DNA of 55,840 nucleotides, from assembly GCF_015356865.1 (NCBI RefSeq), contig NZ_JAAFZA010000045.1:1-55840 (forward strand), read 5' to 3'. Position numbers and translations under genes: made by a program. This document shows positions 1 through 11,200 of this stretch, in pieces. The notes below the pieces were generated by a model. That model did no database searches and was not told where the DNA came from. It worked only from the letters and a program-made list of their open reading frames with translations. Positions within the stretch are counted from its first letter, which is position 1, and every line of letters starts with the position of its first letter. Origin of the DNA: Catenulispora pinisilvae. Its GTDB lineage: Bacteria > Actinomycetota > Actinomycetes > Streptomycetales > Catenulisporaceae.

Positions 1-2
1 GT

Positions 3-1163
3 GGGGACGGAGGTTCCGGCGAAGGCGGAGACTCCTCCAGCGAACAAGGTAAGAGCGGCAACAGCGACGAGAACAGCGACGAAAACGATGACAACGTCCA
101 GCCGGTAAGCAACGACGACGACGGAACCTCCGCAACCGAACCGTGGCGCAGCAACAAGAAGTTCCCCAAGACAGGAAGCAGTGGAAGCTCTGAAGAAGGA
201 CAGCACAGCGGGGAATCTGGCAACGACGAACAGAAGGGTAAAAGCGAGAAGAGCGACCCGACTGGGAAGCTCGACTGCGAAGAACCGAACAGCTTTGTAG
301 GTGACACGCCTGTCCTTCTTGCCGACGGTTCCTCGGAGCCAATCAGTCAGGTGAAGGTGCGGGACAAGGTCGTCTCCGCAGTGCCCGATGGCTACGGCAC
401 TCAGACTCACACCGTCACGACGCTTCACGTCACCGACACAGACCGGGACTTCACTACCCTGACGATCAAGTCAGGCAAGTCGGTCGGGAAACTCACCGGC
501 ACATCGCACCACATCTTCTACGACCTCACCGCCAAGGCCTGGGTCCCTGCTGGCGATCTCAAGCCCGGCGACGTGCTGCAAACCCCGGGCGGCACCGCAG
601 TCCTGCTGGCTGTGAACAACTTCACCCAGTCCGTCCGTACCTACAACCTCACCGTCGACGGACTCCACACCTACTATGTCGAAGCGGGCGCTATACCCGT
701 CCTGGTCCACAACTGCGGTCCGGGCTCGACCATGGATAGGGCCGACGACCTAAATAAGACACGAGCTCCGAACTCAAAGGGCGAGAAGAAGACGACAGTG
801 GCTGTAGCCAGGGTCAGCCCTGCTGTCGGAGGTGATACGGAAATATGGGTCGCCACGGAACTACCGGACCTTCCGGCAGAATGGAATCCAGATCTTGGCG
901 GGATCGACCCGCTTGGAGAAGGCGAGGAGTACATTAACGGCGAAGGTCACGCCGAAGATACCCTCGCCGAGGAAATGCGCGAAAGGGGATATGTGCCCGA
1001 AGAAGTTGGCTCTTCGACTAATATGTGTGAGCCTTGTAAATCTAGTATTGAGGACTTTGACCTCGTTGATAGCGATGTTGGCGCCAGGCTCTCCTCTCGA
1101 GGCTATACTAACTATCGCCTAATGGTGGCCCCAGGGACCGAGTATGATGTGCCAAGATGGTAG
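3..1163 (+). CDS. Hint-domain polymorphic toxin with deaminase-like C-terminus (5' end outside window)
   Basis: The frame is open to the left edge, so only the C-terminal part is seen. The first ~95 residues are a hydrophilic Gly/Ser/Asn/Asp/Glu linker. A Hint (intein-like) domain follows: it opens at CEEPNSFVGDTPVLLADG (~bases 276-333), has a central TSHHIFYD motif, and closes with VLVHNC near base 715. Such pretoxin Hint domains self-cleave to release the toxin tip (family knowledge). The ~150-residue tip contains GEGHAEDTLAE (bases ~942-972) and NMCEPCKSSI (~1020-1047). That H-A-E plus C-x-x-C arrangement is the zinc-binding pattern of deaminase-superfamily toxins, which act on nucleic acids or nucleotides. 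The exact deaminase clade is not recognised. The tip is lower in GC than most of the window, as usual for swapped toxin modules. The first ATG visible (351) lies inside the Hint domain and is not the real start. Confidence 0.8.
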   Translation, partial: GDGGSGEGGDSSSEQGKSGNSDENSDENDDNVQPVSNDDDGTSATEPWRSNKKFPKTGSSGSSEEGQHSGESGNDEQKGKSEKSDPTGKLDCEEPNSFVGDTPVLLADGSSEPISQVKVRDKVVSAVPDGYGTQTHTVTTLHVTDTDRDFTTLTIKSGKSVGKLTGTSHHIFYDLTAKAWVPAGDLKPGDVLQTPGGTAVLLAVNNFTQSVRTYNLTVDGLHTYYVEAGAIPVLVHNCGPGSTMDRADDLNKTRAPNSKGEKKTTVAVARVSPAVGGDTEIWVATELPDLPAEWNPDLGGIDPLGEGEEYINGEGHAEDTLAEEMRERGYVPEEVGSSTNMCEPCKSSIEDFDLVDSDVGARLSSRGYTNYRLMVAPGTEYDVPRW

Positions 1164-1202
1164 ATAAGTGTCGTTGGCCGGCGGGCATTAGAGAGGGATG
1201 GG

Positions 1203-1769
1203 ATGGGTACAATTCCGCGCCTGGAGCTCATTGATGAACCGTGGAAGTTCAGGGCTTACAGTGCCCTGTGTGGAGCTCGGTTGTCGCGAGTCGGGCTATT
1301 GGGTCAGTTTCCAGTAGCCCTTGAGCTGGATCGCTACCTTGAGACAGTGATGTCGCGGCTGGATTCAGATTTATCCGTTCCGGAGGAGTTGAAGCGGTTT
1401 CTCTACGGCTATCACGTTGACGATGTTGGGCGGGTGGAGTATTTCCAAGGTGCGTCCGTAGCGCTCTCAACGTGGTCGATTTCCAGCGTCGATGATATTC
1501 CTAGCGAGGCGCGGCTCGTCATGTTTAACTCGTTCAACGCATGGACGAGTCTTGATGCGTTCTGTGACGGTCCAAATCCACCGGGCATCAGGGGGGCGCG
1601 ATTGTCGCGGGAGATTGATTTCCAGCAGAGAGATATCGAGGTCATTGCAATTGTGAATCCCAGTGAGGCGGAACTTTGGGGTAGCCTCCTTCGCGGTGCC
1701 TGGGAGAATGGTGGGGTCGTAGCCGATGATCTGCGCGGGTTTGCTCATGATAGAGGTTGGCATGTGTGA
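1203..1769 (+). CDS. Putative immunity protein for the upstream deaminase toxin
   Basis: 188 residues, ATG preceded by GAGAGGG, 39 bp after the toxin stop on the same strand. No family is recognised. It has no signal peptide or membrane segment, is mixed alpha/beta in appearance and acidic overall. The only functional argument is position: in polymorphic toxin loci the gene directly after the toxin tip normally encodes its cytoplasmic antidote. GC is lower than in neighbouring genes, matching the toxin tip. The rve-type IS begins about 70 bp after its stop. Confidence 0.5.
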   Translation: MGTIPRLELIDEPWKFRAYSALCGARLSRVGLLGQFPVALELDRYLETVMSRLDSDLSVPEELKRFLYGYHVDDVGRVEYFQGASVALSTWSISSVDDIPSEARLVMFNSFNAWTSLDAFCDGPNPPGIRGARLSREIDFQQRDIEVIAIVNPSEAELWGSLLRGAWENGGVVADDLRGFAHDRGWHV

Positions 1770-1837
1770 CGCCCCGTAACTGCTTAGGAAGTTACACGGC
1801 TGTGGGCCGTGTACTATGCCAAAACTCCGCTATAGCT

Positions 1838-2946
1838 GTTGACCTGGCGATTCATTCGGCCGGTCAAGCAGCTCTCTGATACTCATTAATGAGGCCTCCG
1901 AGTCTCTCGCGGCGGCGGATCGCAGCATCCAGAGGGATCACGACAGCCTCGTCGTGGTCGGGCGGCACGTTGCCGCGACCTTGGTGGGGCCGGTGGGTGT
2001 TGAAATGCTCGGCGTATTCGGCCAGGACCGTGACTGCGTGCCGTTCGTTGTAGATCAGCATCCGGTCGGTGCACTCCTCGCGGACGCTGCACACGAAGCG
2101 CTCGGCGTACCCGTTGGCCGCAGGAAGCCGGGGCGGACTCCGTTTCACCTCCACGTCCTCGGAGGCGAACACGCCATCGAAGGCGTCGGTGAACTGGCCG
2201 CCCCGATCGCGAAGCAGGTACGTGAACTCACTGACGCGATCGCCCAGGTCCGCCAAGAGATTTCGGGCGGCCTGGGTGGTCCAGGCGCCGTCGGGGTTCG
2301 CGGTGATACCAAGGATGTGTACGTGGCGGGTCCGGACTTCCATCACGAACAAGACGTAGAGCCTGCGCAGGTTGATGGTGTCGATGTGGAAGAAGTCGGT
2401 GGCCAGCAGGCCCTCGGCTTGGGTGGCCAGGAACGTCTTCCACGACGGATCGGCGTGCGGTCGCGGAGGCGTCCGGCGCCGCGTGGTTGCGAGGATCCGG
2501 CGGATGCTGCCGATCCCGCCCCTGTGTCCGAGGCCGAGAAGTTCGCCTTGAATCCGTTTATAGCCCCATCGGCGATTTTCGGCGGCCAGGCGCAGGACCA
2601 GTGCCCGGATCTCCTCGGTGACGGCCGGGCGTCCGGGCCGGTTCGGGTAGGTCCACTTCGTCGACACCAGCCGCCGGTGCCAGGCCAGCAGCGTCGCCGG
2701 GGTGACCAGCCGATGTCGGCGCAGCTCACGGGGCAGGAGCCGGGTCAGTGCGGACAGGATCGCCCGATCCGGCCAGGTGAGCTTCGGCGGTCTCGGGTTC
2801 GCCCGGCGCAGCACCGCGATCTCGTGCCGCAGCACCAGTATTTCCGCGGTCTTGGCTTTGTCGCCGCGGGTGAGTAGAGCGAGCCAGCCCAAGACGCGGA
2901 CCAGGGCGAAGTACAGCAGGCGGAACAGCACAGTTCAAGATCATGC
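1838..2946 (-). mobile_element. Insertion sequence, rve (DDE) type, nearly intact
   Basis: One-gene IS of the actinobacterial integrase-core family also seen at 17303-18556, 38732-39807 and, as fragments, at 22631-22911 and 37043-37270. The left end, with GGCCGGTCAAGCAGC near 1858-1872, resembles the ends of the other copies. The right end is approximate: no matching inverted repeat could be placed before the integrase sequence starts near 2995. No target duplication was found. Confidence 0.6.
1864..2931 (-). CDS. IS transposase, rve/DDE family
   Basis: 355 residues, full length for the family. The N-terminus carries the hallmark [15 protein letters not shown] helix and an HTH region. The catalytic core has the first Asp in [11 protein letters not shown], the second in [13 protein letters not shown] and the Glu in [10 protein letters not shown]. 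The C-terminus is the family's [11 protein letters not shown]. No disrupting stop or frameshift, so it may be active. Its insertion appears to have removed the N-terminal half of the integrase on its right. Confidence 0.9.
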   Translation of the reverse strand: MLFRLLYFALVRVLGWLALLTRGDKAKTAEILVLRHEIAVLRRANPRPPKLTWPDRAILSALTRLLPRELRRHRLVTPATLLAWHRRLVSTKWTYPNRPGRPAVTEEIRALVLRLAAENRRWGYKRIQGELLGLGHRGGIGSIRRILATTRRRTPPRPHADPSWKTFLATQAEGLLATDFFHIDTINLRRLYVLFVMEVRTRHVHILGITANPDGAWTTQAARNLLADLGDRVSEFTYLLRDRGGQFTDAFDGVFASEDVEVKRSPPRLPAANGYAERFVCSVREECTDRMLIYNERHAVTVLAEYAEHFNTHRPHQGRGNVPPDHDEAVVIPLDAAIRRRERLGGLINEYQRAA

Positions 2947-3765
2947 ATGCATCCGGCTGGGATCGTGAAACCGCAGGTCAAGGAAGGCGAGCCGAGTTCT
3001 GGCATAGAACAGGCCGGGATTCGAGACCACCGGCTGTACGCGGTGCTCCACCTGATCGCCTTGCGCGGGCTGCGGCGCGGCGAGGCCGCGGGGCTGCGCT
3101 GGTGCGACCTGGATCTGGACTCGGCGACCATGTTCGTCACGCACCAGGTACAGAACATCGGCGGCCGAGTAGTGCAGTGCCCCACCAAGACGCCAACGTC
3201 GCGACGGGTGGTGGCGCTGGACCGCACCACCGTGGCGGTGCTGCGCAGACACCGGGTGCAGCAGCAGAGAGAACATGAGCAGCTGGGTGTTGCACCGTCG
3301 GGGTTCGTGTTCACGACAACCGCCAGCACGCCGCTGACACCGGACCGGCTGACCCGGGTCTTCTTGAAGCTGCTCGATGACTCCGGGCTGCCGCCGGTGC
3401 GGCTTCACGATCTCCGCCACGGCGCGGCGTCACTGGCGCTACAGGCCGGGGCGGATCTGAAAGTGGTGCAGGACCAACTCGGGCACTCCTCGATCGTTAC
3501 TACCGCTGACACCTATGTCAGCGTGCTGCCGGAGGTGGCCCGTAAGGCCGCCGAGGACACCGCCTCACTCGTCCTCAAAGCCGGGCGTCTGGTTCCTGGC
3601 ACCCGACGGATCCGCCGCGCCGACAAGCCCGACCACCGTGCCCACCGCGGCGCATCGAGCCGCGGCCGGAGAGCACGTGGAAACCAAATCCCCATAAATG
3701 CCCAGCAGCCTCACCCGGTCAAACCTCACGATGACGGCCCGGAGTCAGCGATGGCCGAGGTATGA
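2947..3765 (+). pseudogene. Tyrosine recombinase (integrase 1), N-terminus lost
   Basis: The open frame begins in IS-end sequence. Recognisable integrase starts near 2995 and covers only the catalytic domain. The Arg I region is LRRGEAAGLRW, box II is LHDLRHGAAS, then QLGHSS and the probable nucleophile Tyr in TADTYVSV. These match pSAM2/phage-type site-specific recombinases of actinomycete integrative elements. The SAM-like DNA-binding N-terminus (~150-200 residues) is missing, so the protein is unlikely to integrate DNA. A tRNA-Lys-like att remnant lies about 160 bp downstream, the usual int-attP arrangement. Confidence 0.85.
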
Positions 3766-3926
3766 CAGCCTTCTGACTGCCGCAATCGGACTGAAATCTC
3801 ACGATTTGAGACAAGTGGTCTCGGGTGGTGCGCTGGCGCACCCCGGCCCCACCCGGGACCCACCGGCCATCGGGAGAGTAGTGCGATTAGTGCGAAACGC
3901 CCAGGTCGGGCGGGGAGAATCCGGGG

Positions 3927-4670
<744 letters not shown>

Positions 4671-4724
4671 CGTTCTGTGGATCCCTTCAACCCGGAAGAT
4701 CATTCCAGGTATCGGGGCCTCCAT

Positions 4725-5234
4725 CAGACCCGGGGTGGATCAAACCTGCGGATTAGGATTTGGTTGGCGGGACGTCCCTGCCTATGGCGGTCCAAGCAAG
4801 GGCTCGGGTCCGGTCGGGGGACCTGAGAAGCATTCCTCGCCTGTGGGGCGGACGTGGCTCGCCGTCCCGCGGTTATCAGGGGCCGAAGACTATTTTACTG
4901 AGTCTTTACGTGTGACGTGCGCACTGAACGTTCGATTCTCTAAACCGCTGCACGACGGACCCTCCTGCCGTAAGGGTGTGTCGGAAATCGCACGGTTCTA
5001 ACGCGAAGCGGCTACGCAGCGTGGCGATCTCATTCGCGTAGAGCGTTGAGGATTGGTTGACACGGTGGCGAGTGATCGCGACGATGCGTTTGCAATCTCG
5101 AGCGTCGCAGAGTTCTTAGATGCTTCGCATGCCGGGTGGCTCCGCTCTGGACAGCGGGACCACCCGTGTGCTCTCTCCGCACCACCGCACGGCAACGGCC
5201 CATTGGTAGTACGGCAAGAAAGAGCAGTGGCAAC
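4725..5234. other. Intergenic region upstream of the Rhs gene
   Basis: About 510 bp without a supported gene. Near 4735-4752 there is a short CCTGCGGATTAG similar to the att core, probably chance. Bases 4860-5000 include A/T-richer stretches. A promoter-like TTGACA is at 5057. Nothing else was recognised. Confidence 0.5.
5057..5085 (+). promoter_or_regulatory. Candidate promoter of the Rhs gene
   Basis: A perfect TTGACA at 5057-5062 is followed after 17 bp by GACGAT at 5080-5085, a weak -10. It lies about 150 bp upstream of the chosen Rhs start. Confidence 0.3.
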
Positions 5235-8200
5235 ATGCTACGACAGAAAGTCAAGCGCCTGACTATCGCCGCGTTGACAAGCCTCGCCGTCGCGGCGAGT
5301 GCTGTCACAGTTGGCGGAGCGGCGTCTGCCGACGTTGGTGCTTCAGTCGCAGCCGGACATCACGGCGGTGGTCCTCGACCGATCGCTTGGCTTCCATCCT
5401 CGCCGCGGCGGGTTGATCCACCGCCGAAGCCAGTGACGCTTAAAGAGCGCCGGGCGCAGGTGGCCGCGGATCAGACTGCTATGGGTCCAGGCGGAAGCCT
5501 GGTCGCCGGCGAGCGGGCGAACCTCAAGCCGTTGGTTTCATCGAAGTCTGTGACGCCTCCTGTCCCCGTGTACGCGGCTCCTGCTGTCGCCGCGCGAGAG
5601 CCGAAGGTCCCTACGTCTGGTGTCCGCTACCGGGGAGGCGGTGCGTCGGGCCGTGTTATTCCGCTAAATGGTATAGATCAGAAGACTAAGGCCACTGCTG
5701 CAACCGGGCCGGCTCTGGGGACGGTTGCTGTTGATCCCAAAAACACGACACCGGGGTCGGGGCTTTCGGGTGAAACCCCGTCGTGGGGTGTGACGGTCAC
5801 TTGGACTGATCCGTCGGTGACAGGAATACTTATCAGCCTGTACAGCCCTACCGGGACCTACATTTTCGGTGAGTGCGCTTATCCACAGCCCTCAAGTACG
5901 TCTGCGGACGTCACCATCTACTCTGATGGGCAAGGTGGCGCATCGAGTGCGGTCCAGCTCGGTGTCAGTTTCTATGCGACGGTGGCAGTGGCGAATGGTT
6001 CCGGCTGTGAATATATCGGTCCGGCCGTGACCACAGCGTCTAGCCCGGCAGGCTATCGTATTCCTCCGGTTCCTGTGCAAACCCCGACGCCTATTGCGGC
6101 TCCTTTCGAATACGCTCCGGGTTACACGTCATGGTTCGCAGGGTTCACTACGAGCGCTGATGTCCTCGACGGAACGCTCGGCTACCACGTGGAGGTGGTG
6201 CGAGCCTCAGATGGCGTTACCGTGTTTAGTGATACCGCGCTAAGAACACCTTCAGGCAGCGGCAGCTTCACCTGGGGTTGCGTCTCAGGCGCGAATAGCC
6301 TGCCCGGTACTGCGGTGTCTTGCCTGGTGTGGTACGGCGATCCGGGCACGGATCCAAACACAGCAGTTCTTAAGGTCGGGGTGCAGTATTATCTCAAAGT
6401 TTATAAGTACCGTTTTGATGGCAGCCAGAGTACCGAGGCCGCGGGCGCGCCCATTGCAGCCGTTTACACTCCTGGGCTGCCTGCGTCGCTGATGGGTCAG
6501 TGCACCTGCGAGGACCAGCAGTACGCTGGTGATCCGGTGAATACCGCGACCGGTGTCGTTACCGAGCAGGCCACTGATGCATCGGTGCCTGGTCCGGGGA
6601 TGCCGTTCTCCCTGGCGCGGTCGTATCGGTCGGACGCAACAAACACGACCGGCTTGCTAGGTCAAGGCTGGCGGCTGCCGTTTGAAGCGTCGGTGTCGGT
6701 CAACGCGACCTCGGGGGCGGTGACACTGATTGACGGCGATGGTGCGCAGGTGATGTTCACCAAGAACCCCGACGGGTCCTACACGGGGCCTGTGCCGGTG
6801 CGGTACACGCTGGCTGCTGTGGCCGGCGGCGGTTTCACGGTGACGGCGCTGGACAATTCGGTGCGCACCTTTGACGCGTCGGGCCGCCTCACTTCCATGG
6901 TGGATGTCTCTGGCAAGGGTCTGATTTTGGGATACACCACTGGGGTGTTGTCGTCAGTCACCGATGCCGCGGGCCGTGCGGCCGCTCTCACGGTGTACCC
7001 GGCTGGGGACCCGGCCGCCGGTTTGCTCGAGCAGGTGACGCTGGCAGATGGCCGATCCGTGTCGTATTCGTATACCAACCGGCAGCTGACCGGGGTGAAG
7101 GACGTCACCGGCGGCCTGACCCAATACAGCTACGATGCCGGCGGCCGGCTGGCAAAGGTCACTGATCCGAAGCAGCAAGTCATCGAGCAAAACACGTATG
7201 ACCAAACGACCGGCCGAATAACCCAGCAGATCGACGCCTCGAATCAGACTTGGAAATTCGCCTGGACGCCGACGCCCAACGCCCCGGCCGGTTCGGGAGA
7301 GTCCGACGTCACGGATCCAGCCAACGGCATCTGGACGGATGTGTATTCGGCTGGCGTGCTCATGGGCCACTACAATCCGTATTTCAACGGCTCGGCGCGG
7401 ACCGTCGACCAGAACCTTGATATTTCTGGGTTGCGAGACGGGAACGGCACCACCGTCAACTACACTTACTTCCCCGATGGCGACGTCGAGACCGAGACGG
7501 ATCCGGTGTCTGGTGCGATCGAATCGTGGACCTACGATGCGCCCGGGCTTGTGCACTCGCACACCGCCCCCTTCCGGGGTAATACCACCATTGACGATCA
7601 TGATCCTGCGACGCACCTGTTGACCAATGAGATCGACCCGCTGGGTAGCAAGACCAGCTACACATACAACGCTGCCGGGCAAGTGCTGACCAAGACGTTG
7701 CCGCTGGGTAACGTCGCGGGTGCGACCGCGGTGACGCAGGCGCTGTACACCACAACCAACACGTACGACTCTTCGGGAAACCTGCTGAGTTCGACCGATG
7801 GCTTGGGTAACAAGACCAGCTACACGTACTACCCGACCGGGCAGGTGGAGACGACCACTGATCCGCGCGGGAATGTTGCGGGTGCTAATCCGGCCAAGTT
7901 CACTACCAGCTACACCTACGATGCGGCTGGGCGGGTTCTGACCACGACCGACCCCGACGGCAACGTCACGACGAATCATTACGACGCTGATGGTAATCGT
8001 GACTGGTCGGAGGATGGCCTTAACCAGCGCACGCTCTACACCTACGACGCGAGCAACCGGTTGACCGATACTGTCGACCCCTCCGGGGCGAAGACGCATA
8101 CCGACTACTACGACAACGGTCAGGTGAAGGACACCATAGATGGCAACGACCATGAGACGTCCTACACCTATGACTCCGCAAATCGCCTGGCATCTACGGT

Positions 8201-11200
8201 AGCTGCGCGCGGGAACCTCCCAACCACGGACCCGAACTACTCGCCGCCGGCGAACTACACGACGACGTACAGCTATGACGGGAACGGCAACCAGATCCTG
8301 GTCACCGACCCGTTGGGCAATGCCACCCGCACCGAGTACGACGCGGACAACCGGCCGTGGCGTGTCACAGATCCGGTGGGTACGGTCTCAAGTAGTGCCG
8401 GGGCCGCTGTGCCGGGACATCAGAAAGTCACCAAATACGACGCGAACGGCAACACGATCGAGGTCGACACACCGACCGGTGACGGCACCACCAACGCGGT
8501 GACGACGACGCACTATGACCTCGACAACCGGGTGGACTACATGGTCGAGCCGCGGGGCAACCTGACCTCGACGCCTGACATGACGTACGCGACTCACTTC
8601 TCCTACGACGCCGACGGCAACAAGATCAGTCAGACGCTGCCGATGGGGGAGCAAACCCAGTGGGTGTATGACGCCGACAACCGCCAGGTGCAGACGATCG
8701 ATCCGCGAGGCACTGCCAACAACAACGCGTTGGCGGCGCAGTACACGACCACGAACGTTTACGATCCGGCCGGGCATCTGATCCAGACCACCGACGGGAC
8801 TGGCGCGGTGACCCAGTACGGGTTCGATGGCGCCGGCAACAAGACATCGAAGGTCGACCCACGCGGACAACTGTCTGGGAATACACCGGCCGACTACACC
8901 ACGGTCTACGGGTACGACGCCGACAACCGTCAAGTCTCGGTGCTGGCTCCGAAGACGGCGTCGGTTCCCAATCCTGTTGCTGCGGTAACTACCTATGACG
9001 CGGCCGGGAACGTGGTCGCAGTGGCGGATGCTGCAGGCAACACAACCACCTTCGGCTACGACCAGGCGCATCAGAAAACGTCGATGACCACGCCGCGCGG
9101 TTTCAAGGGTTTGGCCCAGGCGGGGGACCCGAACTACACCACCACCTACGGCTTCGATCCCGACGGCAACCAGATCACGGTCACCGACCCGGAGACGGCT
9201 CAGGTTCCGTCTCCGAAGCCGACCACCACGGCTTTCGACGCCGACAACCACGCTCGCACCGTCACCGATCCGCTGGGCAACCAAACCACGACCGATTACA
9301 ACTCCCTGGGCCAGCTGGACTGGACCAAGGACGCGCTGCAGGGCCAAACCAAATACGGGTACGACACCGCGGGCAACCAGACCTCTGTCACCACCCCGCG
9401 CGGCAACACCACTGCCACACCGGACCCGAAATACACAACGGCCTCGGTCTTCGACTTGGCCGGACACAAGGTCTCGCAAACCACCCCGCAGGGCGATAAG
9501 ACCACCTGGGCTTTCGACAAGGACGGTCGTGTCTCCTCGACGATCGATCCGCGTGGATACGCGGCTGGTGTGTCCGATCCGACTGTGTATCAGACCACCT
9601 ACAGCTATGACGCGGCCGGAAACCAGAGCGCCATCACCGACCCGCTGAAGAACACCACGGCAACCACATACGACGCCGACAACCGCGTCATCGCGGCGAC
9701 AGATGCGTTGAAGAAATCAACGACCACCTACGCCTACTGGCCCAACGGTGCTGTAGAGACGGTCACCGATCCGCTTCAGCACGCCACCAGCTACACCTAC
9801 GACCAGGTAGGCAACCTCACCACGCGCGTCGATGCGAACACCCACACCACCACCTACGGATTCGACAGCGCGCGCAAGCTTCGGCAAGTCACCGATCCAT
9901 CGGGCCACGGCACCACCTACGTCTACGATGCCGACGGCAACCTGGCCACCACCACTGACGCCCGTGGTACCACCAGCACCGTGACCACCGACGCCCGAGA
10001 ACTGGCTACCGGGATCACCTACTCCGACACAACCCCCGCGGTCACCTTCACTTACGACAGCGACCACCAGCAGGTCGGCATCACCGATGCCACAGGCACC
10101 AGGACCGAAACCTACGACCAGGACGGCCACCTGCGAACTGCCAGCATCCCGGGCGCCGCGAACCCGTTCGCCTACAACTACGACGCCGACGGAAACATCA
10201 CCTCACGCCAATACCCGGACGGCGAAACCGCGGCCTACACCTACAACCCCGACGAACAGATGGCCACCCAAGCCGCCGACGGCACCACATCGACGTACTC
10301 GTACGACCCGGCCGGCCACTACACCGGCTACGTCGCCCCGAACAGCGCAGGCGCGCCGATCGCCGCCGAGACCCGGACCTACGACGCCGCTGGCAACCTC
10401 GCATCCATCGGGACCGCCAACGCCGGCGGTACCGTGTCCTCTTGGGCCGTCACTCGCGACGCCGACAACCGGCCTACCGGCATCACCGCCACCCGCACCG
10501 GCCAGGCCACAACGTCCAAGGGCTACACCTACGACCTGGACGGTCGTCTCCAAAGCGAATCCTGCACAGCGGCAACCGCGTCGTTGGACTGCCCCGCAGG
10601 CTCGCAAAACACCGCCTGGACCTACGACAACGTCGGAAACCGGCTCACCCAAACCACAGGCGGCACTGTCACCAACTACAACTACAACAACCTCGACGAA
10701 CTCACCACCAGCACCACCGGCGGTACAACCACCACCTACAGCTACGACACCGACGGCAACCTCACCGGTGACGGCACCAGCGCCTACACCTACGACGCCA
10801 ACAACCACCTCACCGGCGTGACCACAGGCAGCACCACAGCCGCCTTCACCCTCGACGCCCAAGGCAACCGCACCGCCATCACCACCGGCAGCAACACCCA
10901 GAACCTGATCTGGGATCCCAACAGCCCGCTGCCCCAGCTCGCCTACCAAACCGGACCCGCTGGCGACCTCGGCGACTACCACTACGACCCCACCGGCACC
11001 CCGCAGTCCATCAAAACAGCAACCGGAAACCTCTTCCTGGCCCACGACGACCAGGGCTCCGTCACAGACCTCATCGACCAGAACGGCACCCTGCAAGCCC
11101 AGTACGCATACACCGCGTTCGGAATCGAAAGCCCGTCCAGCACTTCCAACCAAGCTGATCTGGCGAGCAACCCCTTCGGATACACAGGGCAACTCAACGA

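Noticed and set aside
4735..4752. Third att-like sequence (CCTGCGGATTAG)
   Set aside because: Only about 10 bases match the core and it is not next to an integrase end.
6954..9479. Long minus-strand frames opposite the YD repeats (up to 399 residues)
   Set aside because: They are mirror products of the repetitive Rhs sequence, with no start signals or domains.
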